Below, in pieces: positions 5,704-11,437 of a stretch of 11,437 nucleotides of DNA. Made by a program: the position numbers and the translations under genes. The notes beneath the pieces were generated by a model that was not told the origin of the DNA, made no database searches, and was given only the letters and a program-made list of their open reading frames with translations. Source of the DNA: an uncultured Bacillota bacterium (lineage in GTDB: Bacteria > Bacillota_I > Bacilli_A > RF39 > UBA660); the NCBI GenBank assembly GCA_946540075.1, contig CAMNHZ010000020.1:1-11437 (forward strand). Direction: 5' to 3'. Position 1 is the first letter of the stretch. Each line of letters starts with the position of its first letter.

Positions 5704-7806
5704 ATGAAGCTAGAAGGATTAAATGATATGCAACTAGAAGCTGTAAAGACTACTGAAGGTCCACTTCTAGTATTAGCTGGAGCCGGAAGTGGTAAAACAA
5801 GGGTTTTAACTACTAGAATTGCATATTTAATTGAAGAGGTCGGAGTATCTCCTAATAATATTCTTGCAATAACATTTACTAATAAGGCTGCTAAAGAAAT
5901 GAAAGAAAGAGTTTTTAATATGTTAGGTAATGTTGCCTATCAAATTCAAATATCAACATTTCATTCATTTGGATTACTTATTATGCGAGAAAATTATGAT
6001 AAGTTAGGTTATAAATCTAATTTTACGATACTAGATAGTGATGATTCTCTTACTGTAATTAAGAAGATCATGAAAGAAATGAATCTAGATATAAAAGAAT
6101 ATAATCCCCGTGCGGTTAGAAATAAAATAAGTGGAGCAAAAAATGAATTACTAGATCCAGTTGATTATGAGAAATATGTTAATACTGATTTTGAAGAAAA
6201 GGTAATAAGTATTTATAAAAGATATAAGGAAAAATTATTTGCTAGTAATTCACTTGATTTTGATGATTTATTAATGCTTCCAATTGTTTTGTTTAAAAAG
6301 CATCCTGAAATATTAAAAGAGTATCAAGAAAGATTTGAATATGTTTTAATTGATGAGTATCAAGATACTAATGAAGCACAATATATATTATCAAAGATGA
6401 TTAGTGCTAAGTATAAAAATATTTGTGTTGTTGGAGATAATGACCAATGTATATATTCTTGGCGTGGATCAAATTATCGTAATATATTAAATTTTGAAAA
6501 AGATTATAATAATCCAAAAGTTATTATGTTGGAAGAGAATTATCGTTCAACAGGAAATATATTAAATGCTGCTAATGATGTTATAAAGCATAATAAGCAA
6601 CGAAAAGATAAGAATTTATGGACAACTAGTGGTGATGGTGATCTAATTGTTTATCATAGATCAATTGATGAGAAAGCTGAAACTTATTATGTAGTAAATG
6701 AAATAAAAAAACTAATTGATAATGGTTCATCTAGAGATGAAATAGCTGTTTTATATAGAACAAATGCACAATCACGTAATATGGAAGAAGCTTTATTAAA
6801 AGAGAATATTCCATACAAAGTAGTTGGTAGTTTCTATTTCTATAATAGAAAAGAAATTAAAGATTTAATATCTTACTTAAAATTAATCTATAATCAATTA
6901 GATGATGTAAGCTTACTTAGAGTTATAAATACTCCTAAAAGAGGTATTGGATCAAAAACAATTGAAAATCTTCAAACTAAGGCTAATTTAAATAATATAT
7001 CATTATATGAAGCAATAGATTCAGGTAAAGAGTTAGAATTTAAGAATATTATTGAAGAGTTAATTGAACTTACTAATTCTTCATCGCTTACTGAATTAGT
7101 TGATTTAGTATTGGATAAATCAGGTATGCGAAAAGAACTTGAGAGTGAAAAGTCATTAGAAGCAGATATTAGACTAGAAAATTTAGAAGAATTTAAATCA
7201 ATAACAAAAGCTTTTGAAGAAAAGAATGGTATTGTATCATTAGATGAGTTTTTGGGGGAAATTAGTTTAGTATCAGATGTAGAAGAGCATAAAGATAGGA
7301 AAGATGTTGTCACACTTATGACAGTTCATTCTGCGAAAGGATTAGAGTTTGATAATGTATTTATAATAGGATTAGAAGAAGGAGTTATGCCTCATAATAA
7401 TTCTCTTATGGATTCAGAACAATTAGAAGAAGAAAGAAGACTGTGTTATGTAGCAATGACACGTGCAAAACATAGATTATGGCTGATAAATGCTAGAAAA
7501 AGAACTTTATATGGTATGGATAGTTATAATCCTCCTAGTAGGTTTATTGGCGAAATAAAAGAAGATTATTTGGAAAAAGATTTCAAAGAAGAGACAGATG
7601 AATCATTTATTCCTAAAAAACTATTTAACAGAAATAACAATATTGATACAACACAAGAATATAGTGTTGGTGATAAAATTAATCATGATACATTTGGAGA
7701 GGGAATCATTGTTACAATTGATAAGTCAATTCTTACTATTGCATTTCCCCATCCGATAGGAATTAAGAAGTTGATGAAAGGTCATAAAAGTATTAGAAAG
7801 GTATAG
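5704..7806 (+). CDS. pcrA: ATP-dependent DNA helicase PcrA (UvrD/Rep family)
   Basis: PcrA is a 3'-5' superfamily 1A helicase used in DNA repair, plasmid rolling-circle replication and clearing of RNA polymerase and RecA from DNA. The 700-residue product has all the motifs: Q-motif LNDMQ (6-10), Walker A AGAGSGKT (25-32), Ia ITFTNKAAKEM (56-66), II IDEYQD (216-221, where PcrA/UvrD usually have DEFQD or DEYQD), III GDNDQCIYSWRGS (244-256), IV NYRST (279-283), V VTLMTVHSAKGLEF (536-549) and VI CYVAMTRAKHR (581-591). The C-terminal part from about G656 (VGDKINHDTFGEGIIVTI) is the Tudor-like module that binds RNA polymerase. Length is a little below the roughly 740 residues of Bacillus PcrA because the linker before the Tudor module is short. 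It is followed after 9 bases by a small membrane protein gene. Confidence 0.96.
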   Translation: MKLEGLNDMQLEAVKTTEGPLLVLAGAGSGKTRVLTTRIAYLIEEVGVSPNNILAITFTNKAAKEMKERVFNMLGNVAYQIQISTFHSFGLLIMRENYDKLGYKSNFTILDSDDSLTVIKKIMKEMNLDIKEYNPRAVRNKISGAKNELLDPVDYEKYVNTDFEEKVISIYKRYKEKLFASNSLDFDDLLMLPIVLFKKHPEILKEYQERFEYVLIDEYQDTNEAQYILSKMISAKYKNICVVGDNDQCIYSWRGSNYRNILNFEKDYNNPKVIMLEENYRSTGNILNAANDVIKHNKQRKDKNLWTTSGDGDLIVYHRSIDEKAETYYVVNEIKKLIDNGSSRDEIAVLYRTNAQSRNMEEALLKENIPYKVVGSFYFYNRKEIKDLISYLKLIYNQLDDVSLLRVINTPKRGIGSKTIENLQTKANLNNISLYEAIDSGKELEFKNIIEELIELTNSSSLTELVDLVLDKSGMRKELESEKSLEADIRLENLEEFKSITKAFEEKNGIVSLDEFLGEISLVSDVEEHKDRKDVVTLMTVHSAKGLEFDNVFIIGLEEGVMPHNNSLMDSEQLEEERRLCYVAMTRAKHRLWLINARKRTLYGMDSYNPPSRFIGEIKEDYLEKDFKEETDESFIPKKLFNRNNNIDTTQEYSVGDKINHDTFGEGIIVTIDKSILTIAFPHPIGIKKLMKGHKSIRKV

Positions 7807-7811
7807 GTGAT
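7806..7811 (+). promoter_or_regulatory. Ribosome-binding site GGTGAT of the 52-residue protein gene
   Basis: GGTGAT (AGGTGAT including 7805) overlaps the TAG stop of pcrA (7804-7806) and lies 4 bases before the ATG at 7816. This supports real, coupled translation of the small downstream gene. Confidence 0.7.
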
Positions 7812-7815
7812 ATTG

Positions 7816-7974
7816 ATGGGACTATCAAGAATTAATGATAATTTAAACAAGTTAATGGAGCCATTTAAGGATTTTATTGTTAAAAATTATTCAAATCCAA
7901 TATTATGGTTAGTATTATTTGTAGTAGGTTTATTATTATTCTTCTACACATATAATACTCTTCATAAAGATTAG
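7816..7974 (+). CDS. Small single-span membrane protein of unknown function
   Basis: I do not recognise this 52-residue protein. It has an amphipathic, charged N-terminal part (about 1-27, with SRINDNLNKLMEPFKDF) and one clear membrane span (28-46, PILWLVLFVVGLLLFFYTY). The short tail NTLHKD follows. The positive charges are mixed and orientation is uncertain. The start is supported by a good AGGTGAT site overlapping the pcrA stop, by a 9-base gap to pcrA, and by a terminator hairpin 5 bases after its own stop. It is therefore the last gene of a pcrA transcript. The coding reading is strong for such a short gene: in-frame from a proper site, hydrophobic in one block, codon use like its neighbours. 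It could be a scaffold, a helper of a membrane complex, or a type I toxin-like peptide; the charged N-terminal half and operon position argue against the last. Confidence 0.75.
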   Translation: MGLSRINDNLNKLMEPFKDFIVKNYSNPILWLVLFVVGLLLFFYTYNTLHKD

Positions 7975-7979
7975 TAATT

Positions 7980-8013
7980 AAGCATGTTTATAATGATTAA
8001 ACATGCTTTTTTT
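7980..8013 (+). terminator. Rho-independent terminator after the pcrA operon
   Basis: An 11-bp stem, AAGCATGTTTA (7980-7990) with TAAACATGCTT (7998-8008), closes a 7-base loop and runs into seven Ts (8007-8013). It begins 5 bases after the small gene's stop. The end of its T-run is shared with the extended -10 of the ligA promoter. Confidence 0.88.
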
Positions 8014-8021
8014 GATATAAT
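8013..8021 (+). promoter_or_regulatory. Extended -10 promoter of ligA
   Basis: TGA-TATAAT (8013-8021) is a perfect -10 hexamer with the extended TGn element. No good -35 is present at 17 bases upstream (ATGATT, 7993-7998), as expected for extended -10 promoters. The start should fall near 8028, the first base of AGGTGAT (8028-8034), so the leader is about 11 nt. Confidence 0.65.
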
Positions 8022-8028
8022 AATAGTA

Positions 8029-8034
8029 GGTGAT
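8029..8034 (+). promoter_or_regulatory. Ribosome-binding site GGTGAT of ligA
   Basis: GGTGAT lies 4 bases before the ATG at 8039. An in-frame GTG at 8030 lies inside this site and so cannot be the start. Confidence 0.75.
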
Positions 8035-8038
8035 AAAC

Positions 8039-10024
8039 ATGATTGAAAAACGTATAAATGAACTAACAGAAATATTAAATCAAGCTAATTATAATTATTA
8101 TGTATTAGATAGACCAACAATAACTGATCAAGAATATGATAAATATATTAGAGAATTAATTAAATTAGAAAATGAACATCCTGAGTTAAAACATGAAGAT
8201 TCACCAACAAGTAGAGTTGGAGGGGTTGTAGTTGAAGGCTTTAATAAAGTGGTACATGAAATACCGATGATGAGTTTATCTAATGTGTTTAATGAAAGTG
8301 AAATTGTTGCTTTTGATGAAAGAATAAAAAAAGAAGTAAGTAATCCAAAATATGTAGTTGAACTTAAAATAGATGGATTATCTGTTTCACTTAAATATGA
8401 AAAAGGTAAATTAGTAAAAGGAGCGACAAGAGGTGATGGAGTAACAGGTGAAGATATAACACATAATGTAAAGACTATAAAAAGTATTCCTCTTAGATTA
8501 TCACGACCAATAGATGTCGAAGTCCGTGGTGAAATCTATATGAGTAAAAGTTCTTTTGAAAATTTAAATAAGAAGCAAGAAGAATTAGGTAAAGAAAAAT
8601 TTGCTAATCCTAGAAATGCAGCTGCTGGTTCAGTTAGACAATTAGATAGTTCTATAGCTGCTTCTAGAAACTTAGATTGCTTTTTATATAATTTACCACA
8701 AGCTGAAGACTATGATGTTCATTATCACTCAGATGCTTTAGAGTTTATTAAATCGCTTGGATTTGTTGTTAATCCTAACATTCGTAAAGTAAATGATATT
8801 GATGAACTTTTAGACTATATTAATTATTGGACTAAGCATCGTGATGATCTTCCATATGAAATAGATGGTATTGTTATAAAGTTAGATGATTTAAGTGCTC
8901 AAAAGAAACTAGGTAATACTGCTAAGTATCCTAAATGGGCAACTGCATATAAGTTTCCAGCTGAACTTGTTTTAACAAAATTAAAAGATATCAAGTTTAC
9001 AGTTGGAAGAACTGGACAAGTCACACCTAATGCTATTTTAGAACCAGTTATATTAATGGGTTCTACTATTAGTAAAACTACACTTCATAATGAAGATTAT
9101 GTTAAGAATAAAGATATAAGAATAGGTGATACTGTCGCAATAAAAAAAGCAGGTGATGTCATCCCTGAAGTAGTAAAAGTAGAGTTATCAAGAAGAACAG
9201 GTAAAGAAATACCATTTGTTATGACAACAACTTGTCCTATATGTGGAAGTAAGTTAGTTCGTAAAGATAATGAAGCAGCATACTATTGTGTTAATAAAAA
9301 ATGTGATGCTAAGAGAATTGAAGGATTAATTCACTTTGTAAGTAGAAATGCCATGAACATTGAAGGATTTGGTGATAGTATTGTTGAAGATTTCTACAAT
9401 ATGGGATATATAAAAACATTTGATGATTTTTATAAGTTAGGTAAATATAAAGAAGAACTTATGGAATTAGAAGGTTTTGGAGAAAAAAGTATCAACAATT
9501 TAATGAATTCTATTGAAAATAGTAAAAATAACTCTTTAGAAAGATTATTATTCGCATTAGGTATACGTTTTGTAGGAAGTAAAACAGCTAAGATATTAGC
9601 TTCAAAATTTAAGAATATTGAAGCTTTAGAGAAAGCTTCATATGAAGAGTTAATTGATATTAAAGATATAGGTGATCGTATTGCTAAAAGTGTATATGAA
9701 TATTTTAGAAATGATAATAATTTAAAACTAATTGAAGATTTAAAGAGTATTGGAATCAATATGAACTATTTAGGTAAAGAGACAACCGACAATATAGAGT
9801 TTACAAATAAAACATTTGTATTAACTGGTTCTTTATCATCAATAACTAGAAATGATGCTAAAGCAAAAATAGAATCATTAGGTGGTAATGTTACTGGAAG
9901 TGTTAGTAAAAAAACAGATGTTGTAATAGTTGGTGAATCTCCTGGTAGTAAGTATGATAAGGCTTTAGAACTTAATATTTCTATTTGGACAGAACAAGAA
10001 TTTTTGGATAAACTAAATAGTTAA
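8039..10024 (+). CDS. ligA: NAD-dependent DNA ligase LigA
   Basis: LigA seals 3'-OH/5'-phosphate nicks using NAD+ and is the replicative ligase that joins Okazaki fragments. The 661-residue product is full length. The domains run as follows. Ia NAD-binding contains YYVLDRPTITDQEYD (about 20-34). The adenylation domain holds the catalytic lysine K110 in KIDGLSVSLKYEKG and then ATRGDGVTGED. An OB fold follows, with VGRTGQVTPNAILEPV. The four-cysteine zinc finger is C399, C402, C417 and C422. A helix-hairpin-helix region includes ELEGFGEKSINNL, and the C-terminal BRCT domain (about 588-660) includes FVLTGSL and the GESPGSKYDKA loop. The ATG at 8039 has a proper GGTGAT site. It is transcribed from its own promoter immediately after the pcrA terminator; pcrA and ligA are neighbours in many Firmicutes. 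No damage is seen. Confidence 0.97.
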   Translation: MIEKRINELTEILNQANYNYYVLDRPTITDQEYDKYIRELIKLENEHPELKHEDSPTSRVGGVVVEGFNKVVHEIPMMSLSNVFNESEIVAFDERIKKEVSNPKYVVELKIDGLSVSLKYEKGKLVKGATRGDGVTGEDITHNVKTIKSIPLRLSRPIDVEVRGEIYMSKSSFENLNKKQEELGKEKFANPRNAAAGSVRQLDSSIAASRNLDCFLYNLPQAEDYDVHYHSDALEFIKSLGFVVNPNIRKVNDIDELLDYINYWTKHRDDLPYEIDGIVIKLDDLSAQKKLGNTAKYPKWATAYKFPAELVLTKLKDIKFTVGRTGQVTPNAILEPVILMGSTISKTTLHNEDYVKNKDIRIGDTVAIKKAGDVIPEVVKVELSRRTGKEIPFVMTTTCPICGSKLVRKDNEAAYYCVNKKCDAKRIEGLIHFVSRNAMNIEGFGDSIVEDFYNMGYIKTFDDFYKLGKYKEELMELEGFGEKSINNLMNSIENSKNNSLERLLFALGIRFVGSKTAKILASKFKNIEALEKASYEELIDIKDIGDRIAKSVYEYFRNDNNLKLIEDLKSIGINMNYLGKETTDNIEFTNKTFVLTGSLSSITRNDAKAKIESLGGNVTGSVSKKTDVVIVGESPGSKYDKALELNISIWTEQEFLDKLNS

Positions 10025-10034
10025 TAGATAGATA

Positions 10035-10084
10035 AAAAAATAATGCATATAAATGTAAACTGTTGCAAATGCATTATTTTTTTT
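10035..10084 (+). terminator. Rho-independent terminator after ligA
   Basis: A 14-bp stem, AAAAAATAATGCAT (10035-10048) with ATGCATTATTTTTT (10069-10082), encloses a 20-base loop and ends in a T-run to 10084. The GC core is only GC/GC within ATGCAT, and the A-tract/T-tract flanks extend it. The larger loop is unusual but position and T-run fit termination of ligA. Confidence 0.7.
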
Positions 10085-10094
10085 AATTGTTTTA

Positions 10095-10103
10095 TGATAT
10101 ACT
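10095..10103 (+). promoter_or_regulatory. Extended -10 promoter of pflB
   Basis: TGA-TATACT (10095-10103) is an extended -10 element. No clear -35 lies 17 bases upstream, where the sequence is the terminator T-run. The start would be near 10110, giving a 19-nt leader. A second possible -10, TATGAT (10111-10116), has TTGTTT 18 bases upstream (10087-10092) and cannot be excluded. Confidence 0.5.
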
Positions 10104-10116
10104 ATGTACATATGAT

Positions 10117-10123
10117 AGGAGGG
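10117..10123 (+). promoter_or_regulatory. Ribosome-binding site AGGAGGG of pflB
   Basis: This is a canonical core Shine-Dalgarno sequence 5 bases before the ATG at 10129. It differs from the GGTGAT type used by tsaE, pcrA and ligA and suggests high translation, as expected for an abundant fermentation enzyme. Confidence 0.8.
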
Positions 10124-10128
10124 TTTAT

Positions 10129-11437
10129 ATGGAAGCATGGAATGAATTTAAAGGTACTAATTGGAAAGAAAGAATTGATGTAGAAGACTTTATAATTAAT
10201 AATTATACATTATATGAAGGTACAGATGAATTTTTAAGTGGTGTTAGTTCTAAAACACTTAAGATATTAAATAAAGTAGAAGAATTAAAAAAACAAGAGT
10301 TAGCGAAAGGTGTATTGGACATAGAAACTAAGATTATGTCTGGTATAGATGCTTTTGAACCTGGTTATATAGATAAGGAAAATGAAGTTATATTTGGACT
10401 TCAAACTGATGCACCATTAAAAAGAATAGTTAATCCATATGGTGGGATACGTATGGTTTATAATGAATTAGATGCTTATGGTTATAAATTAGATGAACAA
10501 GTTGATAAGTATTTTAATATGTATAGAAAGACTCATAATCAAGGTGTTTTTGATGCTTATACAGAAGATGTAAGAAAAGCACGACATGTAGGTCTTTTAA
10601 CTGGACTTCCAGATGCATACGGAAGAGGAAGAATAATTGGTGATTATAGAAGAGTTGCTTTATATGGAATAGACTATTTAATTGCCGAAAAACAAAAAGA
10701 TTTAACTAGAATAAAAGGTGATATGACAGCTGATAGAATCCAATTAAGAGAGGATGTATCAGAACAAATCAGAGCTTTAAATGAAATGAAATCAATGGCA
10801 GGAAAATATGGCTTTGATATATCAAAACCAGCTACAGATGCCAGAGAAGCAGTACAATGGTTATACTTTGCATATCTAGCTGCAGTAAAAGAAAATAATG
10901 GTGCAGCAATGAGTCTAGGTAGAACATCTACATTCTTAGATATTTATATTGAAAGAGATTTAAAAAATGGTAAATTAACAGAATTAGGAGCTCAAGAACT
11001 AATCGATCAATTTATTATAAAGTTAAGATTAGTTAATCATTTACGTACTCCAGAATATAATGAATTATTTGCAGGTGATCCTACATGGGTTACAGAATCT
11101 ATTGGAGGAGTTACTGAAGATTTAAAACCATTAGTAACAAAAAACTCATTCAGATATTTACATACATTAATTAATTTAGGTAGTGCTCCAGAACCAAATA
11201 TGACTGTATTATGGAGTGAATACTTACCTGAAAATTTCAAAAAGTATTGTTCTAAAATATCTATTCTTACAGATTCTATTCAATATGAAAATGATGATGT
11301 TATGAGACCTATATATGGAGATGATTATGCAATCGCATGTTGTGTATCAGCAATGAGAGTAGGTAAACAAATGCAATATTTTGGAGCTCGTGTTAATATT
11401 GCTAAGGCACTTTTATATGCTATAAATGGTGGAATAG
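10129..11437 (+). CDS. pflB: Formate C-acetyltransferase (pyruvate formate-lyase), N-terminal part, runs off the window
   Basis: Pyruvate formate-lyase converts pyruvate and CoA to acetyl-CoA and formate without oxygen, using a glycyl radical. The first 436 codons are visible; the family is about 740-760 residues, so roughly 300 are missing. The start is typical of PFL (EAWNEFKGTNWKERIDVEDFI near the N-terminus). PLKRIVNPYGGIRM, GLLTGLPDAYGRGRIIGDYR and LRTPEYNELFAGDPTWVTESIGG all match the family, and the active-site cysteine pair C404-C405 lies in DDYAIACCVSAMRVGKQM (equivalent to C418-C419 of E. coli). The activating glycine near the C-terminus is outside the window, as is any pflA activase gene downstream. 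It has its own promoter and a strong ribosome site. Confidence 0.96.
   Translation, partial: MEAWNEFKGTNWKERIDVEDFIINNYTLYEGTDEFLSGVSSKTLKILNKVEELKKQELAKGVLDIETKIMSGIDAFEPGYIDKENEVIFGLQTDAPLKRIVNPYGGIRMVYNELDAYGYKLDEQVDKYFNMYRKTHNQGVFDAYTEDVRKARHVGLLTGLPDAYGRGRIIGDYRRVALYGIDYLIAEKQKDLTRIKGDMTADRIQLREDVSEQIRALNEMKSMAGKYGFDISKPATDAREAVQWLYFAYLAAVKENNGAAMSLGRTSTFLDIYIERDLKNGKLTELGAQELIDQFIIKLRLVNHLRTPEYNELFAGDPTWVTESIGGVTEDLKPLVTKNSFRYLHTLINLGSAPEPNMTVLWSEYLPENFKKYCSKISILTDSIQYENDDVMRPIYGDDYAIACCVSAMRVGKQMQYFGARVNIAKALLYAINGGI

Noticed and set aside
6972..7313. Reverse-strand frame of 113 codons within pcrA
   Set aside because: It is serine-rich antisense of acidic helicase codons (GAA/GAT), a common artefact; pcrA is certain here.
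8030..8038. GTG at 8030 as the start of ligA
   Set aside because: This GTG is part of the AGGTGAT ribosome-binding site of the ATG at 8039, and LigA proteins begin at about that Met.
9430..9759. Reverse-strand frame of 109 codons within ligA
   Set aside because: It is antisense to the helix-hairpin-helix region of LigA and is a composition artefact.
11037..11240. Reverse-strand frame of 67 codons within pflB
   Set aside because: It is antisense to conserved pyruvate formate-lyase sequence, without its own start signals.
1..11437. CRISPR array, insertion sequence, phage or defence genes
   Set aside because: No spaced direct repeats, transposase, integrase or defence-type motifs were seen; composition and gene content look like core chromosome throughout.

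Overview
This window comes from a very AT-rich, low-GC Gram-positive bacterium of the Bacilli/Mollicutes neighbourhood. The evidence is the AT bias, the operon content, a shortened 5S rRNA of about 108 nt like those of Mollicutes, and strong pairing of start regions to the 16S 3' end. TGA acts as a stop here: tsaE and rimI both end in TGA and all Trp codons are TGG, so this is not a genetic-code-4 mycoplasma. An uncultured, gut-type, fermentative member of Bacilli (for example an RF39- or Erysipelotrichia-like lineage) fits best. That placement is inference. Pyruvate formate-lyase at the right edge points to an anaerobic, sugar-fermenting life.

Layout from left to right. Positions 1-209 are the 3' end of a 23S rRNA gene. 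A short spacer, a 5S rRNA gene (283-390) and a Rho-independent terminator (403-426) follow. A promoter at 440-468 then starts a tight forward operon, tsaE-tsaB-rimI-tsaD (485-2982), whose genes overlap by 4 to 8 bases. TsaB, TsaD and TsaE are three of the four proteins that make N6-threonylcarbamoyladenosine (t6A) at position 37 of ANN-decoding tRNAs. RimI is the GNAT acetyltransferase commonly found in this operon. The operon ends at a bidirectional hairpin (2983-3009) shared with a convergent operon.

The reverse-strand operon (5544 to 3008) encodes a complete ABC importer of the SsuA/TauA/ThiY type: substrate-binding protein, ATPase and permease. Its substrate is unknown. It has its own sigma-A-type promoter and a leader of only about 16 nt, so no riboswitch fits in front of it. 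A 7-bp inverted repeat (5634-5652) lies in the divergent spacer between it and pcrA.

The forward strand then carries pcrA (5704-7806), a 52-residue single-span membrane protein of unknown function (7816-7974), a terminator, ligA (8039-10024), another terminator, and the first 436 codons of pflB, which runs off the right edge. PcrA helicase and NAD-dependent DNA ligase are replication and repair enzymes that are neighbours in many Firmicutes.

The gene content is mostly core housekeeping. I found no defence system, mobile element or CRISPR array, and no convincing new system. The most interesting signal is regulatory. The promoters of tsaE, pcrA and ligA place their -10 box so close to a GGTGAT ribosome-binding site that the predicted mRNA would begin at, or one base before, the Shine-Dalgarno sequence. 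The small membrane protein between pcrA and ligA is the only gene without a recognisable family.
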